NCBI RefSeq assembly: GCF_029894425.1
Contig: NZ_JARXYJ010000002.1
Span: 186,001-250,000 of the forward strand
DNA from: Streptomyces sp. SAI-127
GTDB lineage: Bacteria > Actinomycetota > Actinomycetes > Streptomycetales > Streptomycetaceae
Length of the DNA stretch: 64,000 bases
Reading direction: 5' to 3'
Positions 8,699 through 17,284 of this stretch are shown piece by piece (the first letter of the stretch is position 1; each line of letters starts with the position of its first letter). The position numbers and the translations under genes are program-made. The notes under the pieces are model-generated. The model saw nothing but the letters and a program-made list of their open reading frames with translations. It ran no database searches and had not been told where the DNA came from.

Positions 8699-8722
8699 TA
8701 GATACTGAGTGTAGATACTGAG
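8699..8722 (+). promoter_or_regulatory. Tandem TAGATACTGAG repeats directly before padR
   Basis: Two exact copies of TAGATACTGAG (8699-8709, 8712-8722) are separated by TG and end two bases before the PadR start codon. Repeats overlapping the promoter/start region of a padR gene are typical autoregulatory binding sites. TAGATACT also resembles a -10 box, so the transcript may begin very near the start codon. Confidence 0.55.
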
Positions 8723-8724
8723 GT

Positions 8725-9249
8725 ATGACAGTCCCTCTGGCACTTCTCGGACTCCTTGAACGGGAGTCGAGCCACGGCTACGACCTCAAGCGCGACTACG
8801 ACACCTATTTCGGCCGGGGCAAACCGTTGCCCGCCGGGCAGGTCTACTCGACCCTGGGGCGCCTCGCCCGTGACGGCAAGGTCGAGGTGGGTGAGACAGG
8901 GCCCGGTTCGGGGCCGGACCGCAAGCGCTACGTGATCACCGAGCTCGGCGTCACGCAGGTCGAGAGTTGGCTGACCGAGCCGGTCGCGGGTGAACCGCAC
9001 CTGCAGACCGTGCTGTTCACCAAGGTCGTACTCGCGGTGCTGCTCGAGCGCGACCCCCGCGTGTACCTCGACATCCAGCGCGCCGCCCACATGGAGCGGA
9101 TGAGGGAGCTGACCGAACTGCGCCGGACCGGCAGCACGATCGACTCGCTGCTGGCCGATCACGGCGTGTTCCACCTGGAGGCCGATCTGCGGTGGATGGA
9201 CCAGACCGTGGCCCGGCTCGCCGCTCTGACAGCGGAGGTGCGTTCATGA
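8725..9249 (+). CDS. PadR-family transcriptional regulator
   Basis: This 174-residue protein has the PadR winged helix at the N-terminus (LALLGLLERESSHGYDLKRD, then AGQVYSTLGRLARDGKVEV) and a C-terminal alpha-helical dimerisation part rich in charged residues. PadR proteins usually repress a neighbouring transporter or detoxification gene and release DNA on ligand binding. Its stop overlaps the ATG of the ABC ATPase gene (ATGA), so regulator and transporter form one operon. Direct repeats just before the start suggest autoregulation of all three genes. Confidence 0.92.
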   Translation: MTVPLALLGLLERESSHGYDLKRDYDTYFGRGKPLPAGQVYSTLGRLARDGKVEVGETGPGSGPDRKRYVITELGVTQVESWLTEPVAGEPHLQTVLFTKVVLAVLLERDPRVYLDIQRAAHMERMRELTELRRTGSTIDSLLADHGVFHLEADLRWMDQTVARLAALTAEVRS

Positions 9250-9944
9250 GTTCGGACGATGGCTTCCTGGTGGAAGCGCGCGATGTTGTCCTGTCGTTCG
9301 GGAAGACACCCGCACTTCAGGGAGCGAACCTCTCCGCCCGCGCCGGCGAGATCCTCGCCGTCACCGGCCCGAGCGGCTCCGGCAAGTCCACCCTGCTGCA
9401 CTGCCTGGCCGGGATCCTCGTCCCCGACTCCGGCGAGATCTGGTTCGACGGCCGCCGTATCGACACCCAGGGCGAGCCCGAACGCAGCACGCTGCGCCGG
9501 GACCGGTTCGGTTTCGTCTTCCAGTTCGGTCAGCTCGTCCCCGAGCTGACCGCCGAGGAGAACGTCGCACTGCCGCTGCTGCTGGCCAAGTCCCGCAGGG
9601 CGAGCGCGCTGGCCGAGGCCCGATCGTGGTTCGGGCGGCTCGGCCTGGACGGTCTCGAGGGGCGCCGGTCCGGCGAACTCTCCGGCGGACAGGCACAGCG
9701 TGTCGCACTGGCCCGCGCCCTGGTCTCCCGGCCCAAGGTGCTGTTCGCCGACGAGCCGACCGGGTCACTCGACTCGCTCACCGGCGAGCACGTGATGGAC
9801 CTGCTGGTCGCCTCCGTACGGGAGGAGGGCACCACCGTCGTCCTCGTCACCCACGAGCCGCGGGTGGCCGCCTTCGCGAAGCGCGAAGTCATCGTCCGCG
9901 ACGGCAAGGTGACGCCGCTGTTCGTCGAACGGCTCACCTCGTGA
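9246..9944 (+). CDS. ABC transporter ATP-binding protein, MacB/LolD type
   Basis: This 232-residue ATPase has Walker A GPSGSGKST, the Q-loop region FQFGQLVPELTAEEN, signature LSGGQAQR, Walker B VLFADEPTGSLD and switch His in VLVTHEP. The PTGSLD ending is typical of the MacB/LolD/FtsE group, which works with FtsX-like permeases rather than with classic importers. Start ATG 9246 overlaps the padR stop and its own stop overlaps the permease start (GTGA). The substrate may be an antibiotic, peptide or lipid; nothing here decides. Confidence 0.93.
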   Translation: MSSDDGFLVEARDVVLSFGKTPALQGANLSARAGEILAVTGPSGSGKSTLLHCLAGILVPDSGEIWFDGRRIDTQGEPERSTLRRDRFGFVFQFGQLVPELTAEENVALPLLLAKSRRASALAEARSWFGRLGLDGLEGRRSGELSGGQAQRVALARALVSRPKVLFADEPTGSLDSLTGEHVMDLLVASVREEGTTVVLVTHEPRVAAFAKREVIVRDGKVTPLFVERLTS

Positions 9945-12238
9945 TCCGCCTCGGCCTGCGCCTCACCGTGAGCGGCGGCAGGGAGGCCGCCGCCCGCCTG
10001 GCCGTCATCGCGGCCGCCGTCGCCCTGGGCGTCGGTTTGCTGCTGAGCATCCTGGCGGCCATCAACGCCACCGCCACCCAAAACAGCCGCAACGCCTGGC
10101 TCAACACCGGCTCCGGCACCACGACATCGAGCCAGTCGGCGGCGAAGGCGGAGACCGAGCCGCTGTGGTGGCTGCTTCGGGCGGACCACTTCGACGGCAA
10201 AACCATCGGCCGCGTCGACGTAGCCGCCACCGGCCCGAACTCCCCGGTCCCACCGGGCCTTTCACGCCTTCCCGGACCAGGTGAGTACTACGCCTCACCG
10301 GCCCTGAGCAAGCTCCTCCACTCCACCCCGGCCGCCGAACTCGCCGACCGCTACCCCGGCCACCAGATCGGCACGGTCGGCAAGGCGGCGCTCCCGGGCC
10401 CCGACTCCCTGGTCATCGTCGTTGGCCACCACCCCGACCAGCTGGCGAAGCAGCACGACGCCACCCGGGTCACCTCGATCACCACCGTCGCCCCCAGCAG
10501 CTGCAACGGCACCAACTGCACGCTCAGGGCGGGCATCGACGACAGAGGCATCAAGCTCATCCTCTCCGTCGCGGGCACCGCCCTGATCTTCCCCGTGCTC
10601 ATCCTCATCGGCACGGCGACCCGCCTGGCAGCCGCCCGCCGCGAGCAGCGCTTCGCCGCCATGCGCCTGGTGGGCGCCACACCGCGGCAGATCTCCATGA
10701 TTTCGGCCGTCGAATCGACGGTCGCCGCGGTCCTCGGCACGGCCGTCGGCTTCGTCCTCTTCTACTTGTTGCGTCCGCAGTTGGCGGCGGTCAACCTCAC
10801 GAGTACGCCGTACTTCACCGACGACCTCACGCTGCGGACCGGCGACATCCTGCTCGTCGCCGTCGCCGTCCCGGTGGGGGCGGCCATCGCCGCCCGGATC
10901 GCCCTGCGCCGCGTGCAGATCTCCCCGCTCGGGGTCACCCGGCGCATCACGCCGCGCCCGCCGCGTGCCTATCGCCTGATCCCCCTGGCCGCCGGCATCG
11001 CCGAACTCTCGTACACCATCGGCCGGGTGCCCAGGAACACCAACGGCCAGATCTGGGTCTTCGTCCCGGGAATCCTGCTGGTCCTGACCGGACTTGTCAT
11101 CGCCGGCCCCTGGCTGACCATGGCCGGAGCCCGCCTCCTGGCCCGGCAGACCAGCCGCCCCGCGCTGCTCGTCGCGGGCCGGCGGCTCGCGGACGACCCG
11201 AAGGCCGGCTTCCGCGCGGTCAGCGGGCTGGTCCTCGCCCTGTGCGTCACCAGCGCGGCCGTCGGGATCATCGGCTCCCTGAACGCCGAGCGCAGCATCC
11301 CGCAGGCGGGCCGGACGGTTGGCGGCGCCTTGGACGCCAACTACGCCCGAGGCTTCAACTCAGCTACCGGGCGTCAGATCGGCAGCGTGCCCCCGCTCTC
11401 GAAGGCCGCGCTCTCCAACCTGAACTCCGTACCGGGCGTCAACGGCGTGCTGATGATCCACACAAACCCGCTCGGCACCACGGACCCGGCCTATCACGGC
11501 CCCCAAGACGCCGCGTCCCCGCCGATCGCCGGCCTGGCCTCGTGTACGGAACTCGCGAAGATGCCGGCCCACAGCGCATGCGCGTTTGGAGCCCAAGCGG
11601 CATCGGTCACCCAGAACTACGGCAGCCTCGGCACGTACTACTGGCAGGACTGGCCCTCGGCATGGCCCGCTGCCGACATCTCCGCCCAGCGACTCGCCCG
11701 CCTTCCCGTCCAGGAGATCGTCGTGGCCACCGACGGGTCGACTTCGGCGATCGAACGCGCGCGCACCATCCTCGCGAAAACGTATCCCGACCGCGACGCC
11801 CCTTGGACCGTCCGCGAGGACCATGCCCAAAGTGGCGCACAGCTCGCCGGATACCAGCAACTGGCCAATGTCGTCATCCTGGTCAGCTTCCCCATCGCCG
11901 GCTGCAGTCTGGCGGTGAGCGTGGCCGGGGGGCTGCGCGACCGTAAGCGCCCCTTCAGCCTGCTGCGGCTGACGGGCACACAGCTCGGGGTGCTGCGGCG
12001 GGTGGTCCTGCTGGAGAGCGCGGTCCCGCTCCTGGTGGTCGCCGTCGTGGCGATCGGGATGGGCTTCCTGGCCGCCCAGTTGTTCGTACAGGCACAGTTC
12101 AGGTACTCGATCCGGGCACCGGGAATCCAGTACTACGCGATCGTGCTCGCCGGGCTCGCCGCCTCGCTGGGTGTCATCGCGTCCACGATGCCGCTGCTCA
12201 GGCGGATCACGGGACCCGAAACGGCACGCAACGAGTAG
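9941..12238 (+). CDS. FtsX-like ABC transporter permease
   Basis: This permease of about 765 residues starts at GTG 9941, overlapping the ATPase stop. It has an N-terminal membrane helix followed by a large extracytoplasmic domain, then the first FtsX-type membrane block (around VAGTALIFPVLILIGTATRL, then RREQRFAAMRLVGATPRQI). A second extracytoplasmic part and a final membrane block follow (LLRLTGTQLGVLRRVVLLES). The paired R-L-x-G-x-T motifs of the FtsX domains are both visible. The double-domain architecture matches single-chain permeases of Streptomyces PadR-linked transporters that export or sense peptides. Confidence 0.88.
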   Translation: MIRLGLRLTVSGGREAAARLAVIAAAVALGVGLLLSILAAINATATQNSRNAWLNTGSGTTTSSQSAAKAETEPLWWLLRADHFDGKTIGRVDVAATGPNSPVPPGLSRLPGPGEYYASPALSKLLHSTPAAELADRYPGHQIGTVGKAALPGPDSLVIVVGHHPDQLAKQHDATRVTSITTVAPSSCNGTNCTLRAGIDDRGIKLILSVAGTALIFPVLILIGTATRLAAARREQRFAAMRLVGATPRQISMISAVESTVAAVLGTAVGFVLFYLLRPQLAAVNLTSTPYFTDDLTLRTGDILLVAVAVPVGAAIAARIALRRVQISPLGVTRRITPRPPRAYRLIPLAAGIAELSYTIGRVPRNTNGQIWVFVPGILLVLTGLVIAGPWLTMAGARLLARQTSRPALLVAGRRLADDPKAGFRAVSGLVLALCVTSAAVGIIGSLNAERSIPQAGRTVGGALDANYARGFNSATGRQIGSVPPLSKAALSNLNSVPGVNGVLMIHTNPLGTTDPAYHGPQDAASPPIAGLASCTELAKMPAHSACAFGAQAASVTQNYGSLGTYYWQDWPSAWPAADISAQRLARLPVQEIVVATDGSTSAIERARTILAKTYPDRDAPWTVREDHAQSGAQLAGYQQLANVVILVSFPIAGCSLAVSVAGGLRDRKRPFSLLRLTGTQLGVLRRVVLLESAVPLLVVAVVAIGMGFLAAQLFVQAQFRYSIRAPGIQYYAIVLAGLAASLGVIASTMPLLRRITGPETARNE

Positions 12239-12649
12239 GAGGAACGACGTACGGCACGAGCCGCTGCACCCCGCCTGTTCCAGCCTCGCAACCCCGTGTA
12301 CGGGCAGATGAGCTGGAGGGCCTGTTACGCACTTTCGGGTGACGGGACGACGAGGGCTGGGGTGGCGTATTCCGTCGGTCGAAGGCGGGGGCCAAGGCGT
12401 ATACGGGTCGGTGATCTGGTGTGGCGTCAACTTGGTGCGTACGCCGTATAAATGGACGATGCATCCAAGAGTCACAGCAATATGGACGAAGGGTAACGGA
12501 GGGCGCATATCGCGTTCACAACCTGCACAGGGCGGTCATGGTGTGGGTGTGCGGCCGACCGGCCGCCACCCGCACACCGCACCAGCCCGTTCCGCCGCCC
12601 TGTCAGGGGCCGGGAACAGGGCGGGTGCTCGTACAGCCCTGGGGGCTTT
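12239..12649. other. Intergenic region upstream of the lamin-tail protein gene
   Basis: No coding reading with proper actinomycete codon bias was seen. The section around 12440-12510 is less GC-rich (CGTATAAATGGACG and a CAATATGGACGAAGGGTAACG stretch) and probably carries the promoter of the secreted-protein gene that follows. Confidence 0.4.
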
Positions 12650-13162
12650 GTGTCTTCTTCCACGGTGACTGCCCGTCGTCTGTCCGCCGCCGTGTTGGCG
12701 GCCGCCGCGATCGTCGGGGCGGTGGCGCTGCCGGCGTCGGCGGCCGACCACGCCCGGCCCGACCGGACGAAGGTGGAGATCAGCGCGGTCCAGTACGACT
12801 CACCCGGCCGTGAGGACCGCTCGCGGCGCTCGCTGAACAAGGAGTGGGTGGAGCTCACCAACACCTCGCGGCGCACCGTCAACCTCGACGGCTGGACTCT
12901 GAAGAACGAGGACGGCGACACCTACACCTTCGACCACTACCGCCTCGAGGGCCGCGCCACGGTCCGCGTCCACACCGGCCGGGGCCACGACACCGACAGC
13001 GACCTCTACATGGACCGCCGCAACTACGTGTGGGACAACCACTCCGACACCGCCACCCTGCGCAACGACCACGACCGCTTCATCGACGACGAATCCTGGG
13101 GCCGCCACGGCGGTCGCCACCACGGCGGTGGCCACCGCCACGGTGGTGACCGCCACCACTGA
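12650..13162 (+). CDS. Secreted lamin-tail-domain protein with His-rich tail
   Basis: This 170-residue protein starts at GTG 12650. A Sec signal peptide (RRLSAAVLAAAAIVGAVALP ending ASA-AD) precedes a compact lamin-tail (LTD) domain: KVEISAVQYDSPG, NKEWVELTNTSRRTVNLDGW, TLKNEDGDTYTF. The extreme C-terminus is GRHGGRHHGGGHRHGGDRHH, which should bind transition metals. LTD proteins of Streptomyces are small exported proteins of unclear role. The His tail is unusual and suggests metal binding in the cell wall or medium. A strong terminator follows. Confidence 0.85.
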   Translation: MSSSTVTARRLSAAVLAAAAIVGAVALPASAADHARPDRTKVEISAVQYDSPGREDRSRRSLNKEWVELTNTSRRTVNLDGWTLKNEDGDTYTFDHYRLEGRATVRVHTGRGHDTDSDLYMDRRNYVWDNHSDTATLRNDHDRFIDDESWGRHGGRHHGGGHRHGGDRHH

Positions 13163-13213
13163 CCCCCCGGGCATCCGCCGCACCAGGTGATGCCCGCAGG
13201 GTGAGGCGACAGC

Positions 13214-13240
13214 GCCCCGACCGGCTTGCCCGGTCGGGGC
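13214..13240 (+). terminator. Terminator after the lamin-tail gene
   Basis: A perfect 11-bp inverted repeat (GCCCCGACCGG and its complement) closes a 5-base loop about 50 bases after the stop codon. There is no T-run, as usual in Streptomyces. Confidence 0.8.
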
Positions 13241-13387
13241 CATCCGTCTTGTAGCCCCCACCGCTCTCGTCAGGGCTCGGGCGGACCGATGCGCACGGGG
13301 GCTTCCTGTCGCCGCCAGATGGACTGCATCGGGGTGGACTACGAGTCGTGTCTCGCGTGCCACCGAACAGGCCGGCGCTGACCGAGG

Positions 13388-13741
13388 TCAGCAGGCGATC
13401 CGGTCGTGGCAGCTGGTGAAGACGGGAGTGTCGTCGAGGGCGTCGGCCAGAGCGGTGCCGGCGATGGTCGCGACACCGACCGCCATGAAGAAGATGACGA
13501 CCCGCAATTGCAGCGGTAGCGCGTCCCACCGGCGGCGCGCCCGCGACCGGGACTCCTGACGGATCGTGAACCCTGATACGGGGCGGCGCACGCGGAGTTG
13601 CCGGGCGTGCGCACTGTTCGGAAGGCACAGGCCGCCGTCAGGGTGCCCGGCGTCCTGGCCGTGCTGAATCGAGGTACGGATTTCGCGGCCCGCCTCGGCC
13701 CAGACATCGGCACCGCAGATCTTGCAGATGTACGCGGCCAC
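13388..13741 (-). CDS. Small zinc-ribbon-like membrane protein of unknown function
   Basis: The 117 codons begin MAAYICKICGADVW, a CxxC half of a metal-binding knuckle. A basic middle (RQESRSRARRRW) and one membrane helix (LRVVIFFMAVGVATIAGTAL) lead to a short tail with two further Cys (TSCHDRIAC). The Cys pairs could hold one metal only if the tail is on the same membrane side as the N-terminus. Codon bias supports a real gene. I do not recognise the family. Confidence 0.55.
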   Translation of the reverse strand: MAAYICKICGADVWAEAGREIRTSIQHGQDAGHPDGGLCLPNSAHARQLRVRRPVSGFTIRQESRSRARRRWDALPLQLRVVIFFMAVGVATIAGTALADALDDTPVFTSCHDRIAC

Positions 13742-13965
13742 GGCGCTCCCCCCGAGAGACGACGGGGTCAGCGTAGCGGTCGGCCCGAGAGCGCCCGGCC
13801 GGCATGATTTCGACTCCGGCCTGGAGGATCACGCCGGAAACCGACGGCACTGCTGGGGCCGCTCGACGCGGGCCGGCTTTATTCAGTTGCCGCGCCCCGT
13901 GCCCGACCCGCACCATGGGCGAGCCACCGGGAGCTGCCCGGTGCTCCACGAGAGGAGGCACGACC

Positions 13966-14082
13966 GTGAATACGACTGTCCTCGGCCTGCCCGCAGACCG
14001 CCTCCCTCTCGCCTCATGGAGCACCTCCAGCGATGTCTCACGACAATCTCTCGCAGCACCCTCAGTACCCGGCATTTCCTGA
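13966..14082 (+). CDS. 38-codon upstream ORF overlapping the RIO kinase start
   Basis: GTG at 13966 has a near-perfect ribosome site (GAGAGGAGG, 6-8 bases before). It opens a short frame VNTTVLGLPADRLPLASWST that ends at 14082, 50 bases inside the kinase gene and in a different frame. The kinase ATG itself has no ribosome site. The ORF could be a leader peptide that couples translation to the kinase, or the sign of a lost base in a longer kinase N-terminus. A small hairpin (ACCGGG/CCCGGT, 13926-13942) precedes it. Confidence 0.35.
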   Translation: MNTTVLGLPADRLPLASWSTSSDVSRQSLAAPSVPGIS

Positions 14083-14971
14083 CGCCTTCAGCACCGACGC
14101 CAACCGCTACGTCCCGCCGTCGGACGACCTGGGCGACATCGACGACCGGTTCGTCTTCGACTTCCGTGCCTACGACGACCTCGAGGACGGCCAGCGCTGG
14201 TCGACCTGGCTCAGCGTCGAACCACTCTCTCGAGGCCCCGAGCCACTGCCGGACTGGGTGGTGACCTCGCAGGGCGCGATCGACACCGAGCTCGGCATCC
14301 TCAAGACCGGCAAGGAAGCCGACGTTCACCTCGTCGAGCGCGCCGACCCGCTCGACCCCGACGGCGGGGTGGTCATGGCGGCCAAGCGGTACCGCTCTCC
14401 CGAGCACCGTTCCTTCCACCGCTCCGCCTCCTACACCGAGGGCCGTTCGATGAAGCGCTCACGTGACGAGCGGGCCGTCAAGCGCAAGAGCACCTTCGGC
14501 CGGCAGGTCGCGGCCGGCGAGTGGGCGGTGTCCGAGTGGGGTGCGCTGGTGCGGCTCTGGAATCTCGGGCTGCCGGTTCCCTACCCGGTCCAGATCGACG
14601 GCACCGAGATCCTGATGGAGTGGATCACTGTCGTCGACGAGGACGGTGCCGTGGCGACCGCGCCCCGGCTCGCCCAGGTCCGACCCTCCCCCGAGCTGCT
14701 GGCGGCGTACTTCGAGCAGCTGACCGATGCGCTCGCGACGATGGTGCAGAGCGGCATCGTGCACGGCGACCTCTCGGCGTACAACATCCTGGCGGCGGGC
14801 GAGCGGCTGGTCATCATCGACCTGCCACAGATCGTCGATCTGGTCGGCAACCTCAACGGGATGGACTTCCTCCAGCGGGACTGCGCCAACATCTGCGGCT
14901 GGTTCCGCTCGCGGGGCCTCGATGTCGATGAGCACGCGCTGTTCGCGGAGCTGATGGCGCACGCCTTCTGA
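14033..14971 (+). CDS. RIO-type serine protein kinase
   Basis: This 312-residue protein has RIO kinase landmarks: an ATP-lysine region (GILKTGKEADVHLV ... VMAAKRYRSPEHRSF), the catalytic loop IVHGDLSAYNIL (Asp about 246) and the metal-binding IIDLPQ (Asp about 263), which is D-L-P instead of DFG. RIO kinases act on ribosome maturation in archaea and eukaryotes; the bacterial role is poorly known. The ATG has no obvious ribosome site and lies within an upstream ORF that does. A long perfect terminator stem follows the stop. Confidence 0.88.
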   Translation: MSHDNLSQHPQYPAFPDAFSTDANRYVPPSDDLGDIDDRFVFDFRAYDDLEDGQRWSTWLSVEPLSRGPEPLPDWVVTSQGAIDTELGILKTGKEADVHLVERADPLDPDGGVVMAAKRYRSPEHRSFHRSASYTEGRSMKRSRDERAVKRKSTFGRQVAAGEWAVSEWGALVRLWNLGLPVPYPVQIDGTEILMEWITVVDEDGAVATAPRLAQVRPSPELLAAYFEQLTDALATMVQSGIVHGDLSAYNILAAGERLVIIDLPQIVDLVGNLNGMDFLQRDCANICGWFRSRGLDVDEHALFAELMAHAF

Positions 14972-15043
14972 ACCGGGCGGGCCAGACCGTTTCCGACGGC
15001 TCTTGAACGGTCTCTGGGCGGTGACGAGCGAGCCCGACGCGAC

Positions 15044-15080
15044 AGCCGGCGCCACACGAGCCACTCGTGTGGCGCCGGCT
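15044..15080 (+). terminator. Strong terminator after the RIO kinase
   Basis: The 17-bp stem is perfect (AGCCGGCGCCACACGAG with its complement) around a 3-base CCA loop, about 75 bases after the kinase stop. It may act in both directions. Confidence 0.85.
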
Positions 15081-15537
15081 GGCCAGAGGCGCAGTGATCA
15101 CCGGGTGCGCAGGGCGGGAAACTTGCCCGTCGCACGCAGGACGGAGGGGTGTGGGACCGCACCCACGCCGGGGCAGGGCTGCTCCACGCGCTGGACCTGT
15201 GCGCCTTGGCTGCCGTTCCCGAGCCGCCGGATGGTGCCAAGCGACGTGCATTCGCGGCGAGTTGACGGCAAGTAGGGTGCCGCGCCCCGGGGGAGTGGCA
15301 GGAATGGCCTTCGCGCTCTCTGACGGCGGCCACTTACGCGGCCGCCACCGCGGAGGAACCTCCCGCTGAGGCCGAGAGCCCGGAGCCGGCCACCGGATCT
15401 GCCGCGGCGACGGCGATGCCTCGTCCAGCCATGGGCGTTGCAGCACAGTACTTCGCCGAAGCGACTCCAGCTCTCGCTCCGAGCCTCGGCCTCCGCTGCG
15501 CCCGCGCCACCTCACAGCACGGCCGCACGGCGCGACG
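15081..15537. other. Gene-free region between terminator and methyltransferase
   Basis: Roughly 450 bases contain no reading with convincing codon bias, and no repeat or promoter element stands out. The methyltransferase converges into it from the right. Confidence 0.5.
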
Positions 15538-16353
15538 TCACGGCTTGCGGGCGAGCCCGCCGTGTTCGGCGATGACTTCCTGGGTCGGATCGGCGGCGTC
15601 GGGCCGCCAGTGGGGGACCGAGACGACACCGGGGTCCAGAAGCTCCAGGCCGTCGAAGAACGAGGTGATCTCGTCGAGGGTACGCAGGTTGTACGGCACG
15701 GCGCCGCTCTCGTTGTACGCGTCCTGGGCCTGCTCGAAGACCGGGTCGAAGCCTCGCGAACCGTCGTTGATGGAGAGGTAGCTGCCGGACGGCAGCGCTC
15801 CCATCAGGCGGGTGACGATGGAGCGTGCCTGGTCGTGGTCGGCGACGTGGCCCAGGATGTTGCTGAGGATCAGGGCGGTGGGCCGGCTGAAGTCCAGCGT
15901 GTCGGAAGCGGCCGCGAGGATGCGGTCCGGGTCCAGCACGTCGGCGTCGACATAGGCGGTCGCCCCTTCCGGCGTGGAGTAGAGCAGGGCTCGGGCGTGT
16001 GCCAGGACCATCGGGTCGTTGTCGACATAGACGATCCGGGTCTCGGGGGCGAGACGTTGGGCGACCTCGTGCGTGTTCTCGGCGGTCGGCAGGCCCGTTC
16101 CGACGTCCAGGAACTGTCGTATGCCCGCCTCGGCGACCAAGTACGTGATGTTGCGGCGCAGGAACGCACGGCTGCTGCGGGCGATGGTCACGATGCCGGG
16201 GAACACGGCGGTGTACGCGTCGCCGGCCTGCTCGTCGACGGGGTAGTTGTCCTTCCCGCCCAGCCAGTAGTTCCAGATACGGGCCGAGTGCGGCACCGAG
16301 GTGTCGATCTTCTGATGCGCCGCCGGTTCGGGCGTGGTGGCGTGGTCGGGCAT
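15538..16353 (-). CDS. SAM-dependent methyltransferase, SAV2177/DUF574 family
   Basis: The 271 residues carry every mark of the family: the N-terminal SARIWNYWLGGKDNYPVDEQ motif, SAM site FLDVGTGLPTAENTHEVAQ, acidic loop VYVDNDPMVLAHARAL, and later ADVLDPD and SNILGHV. Streptomyces encode many paralogues of this Rossmann methyltransferase, often near regulators and antibiotic clusters; substrates are unknown. It is monocistronic here, preceded by an AT-richer promoter zone (about 16390-16450). Confidence 0.92.
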   Translation of the reverse strand: MPDHATTPEPAAHQKIDTSVPHSARIWNYWLGGKDNYPVDEQAGDAYTAVFPGIVTIARSSRAFLRRNITYLVAEAGIRQFLDVGTGLPTAENTHEVAQRLAPETRIVYVDNDPMVLAHARALLYSTPEGATAYVDADVLDPDRILAAASDTLDFSRPTALILSNILGHVADHDQARSIVTRLMGALPSGSYLSINDGSRGFDPVFEQAQDAYNESGAVPYNLRTLDEITSFFDGLELLDPGVVSVPHWRPDAADPTQEVIAEHGGLARKP

Positions 16354-16590
16354 GTCTACCGTCCGTCTTTCCGCTGAAGCGAGGAGTTCCGGTCACAACT
16401 TATGGCCCGACACCCGTGCTCCGTACGTCAGTTCACATATTCGGTGTGTCTGTGCGGGCCGGCTGGTCCGGCTTCTATCAGGGACACGCGGACCAGGTCG
16501 CCGTAGTGCTCATCCAGCGGTGTGCCGGTGCGACGGGCCATCGCCTGCCCGGATGGGCGCTCGCGCAAGTCAATAGGTCAGGATGTGCGC

Positions 16591-17133
16591 ATGACACACA
16601 GCGCGCGTGCCCTGCTTTCTCTCCTTCTGCTGCCAGTGCTTCTCACTGGATGTGGCGCGGACAAGAAGAACGGGACGGCAGCCGCCGACCTCGACGCTGC
16701 CGCCCAGTCCTGGGGCGTCGCGCCGGAACTTGTCTATGTCACCGAGGTCTCCGGCTTCACGGTGTGGCAGCCGTCGGTCGGCGTGTACGGGGATGACGAT
16801 TTCGCCGCCGTGTATCGGTCCGAGAATGATGCCGCCCCGTTCGGACTCTTCGTGGATCGCCTCACGCTGACAGCCGACAACTGCCCTGAGCAGCCGCTGG
16901 TCGAGGGGGCGACCGAGCGCGTCACCTGTGAGCACGACGGCGCGGTCTGGTACCGCAAGGCAGGCGACCACCACGAATACGCGGTGCCCCGCGACGGCGT
17001 GGTGATCCGGATCAGCGCTGACGCCGACAAGGTCGACCGCACCGTTCTACGCAAGGCAGCTGAGGCGGTCCACCGCCCGGACAACGCCGAACTGGCCGCG
17101 CTCCTGACCTCCACAAATGGCGCGGACACCTGA
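16591..17133 (+). CDS. Small exported lipoprotein
   Basis: This 180-residue protein starts at ATG 16591, preceded by GGTCAGGA. A lipoprotein signal is clear: SARALLSLLLLPVLLTGCGA with lipobox LTGC, so it should be anchored outside the membrane by a diacylglyceryl Cys. The mature part has two Cys (about DNCPEQP and RVTCEHD) that may form a disulfide. I recognise no enzyme motif. It stands alone on the plus strand. Confidence 0.8.
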   Translation: MTHSARALLSLLLLPVLLTGCGADKKNGTAAADLDAAAQSWGVAPELVYVTEVSGFTVWQPSVGVYGDDDFAAVYRSENDAAPFGLFVDRLTLTADNCPEQPLVEGATERVTCEHDGAVWYRKAGDHHEYAVPRDGVVIRISADADKVDRTVLRKAAEAVHRPDNAELAALLTSTNGADT

Positions 17134-17284
17134 GCAGACGACAGCAGTCGCTCAGCTGCCCGCCGAACGAGCTCTGCTCGGTCGCGTTGATGGCCAGGGC
17201 CCAGCGGGCTTTGACGGTGATTCCTTCCGGTGGCGTAGGTGCAGCGGGTAGCCGGGCGCAGGTTGCTACCAGGTGGCCGGCCCC

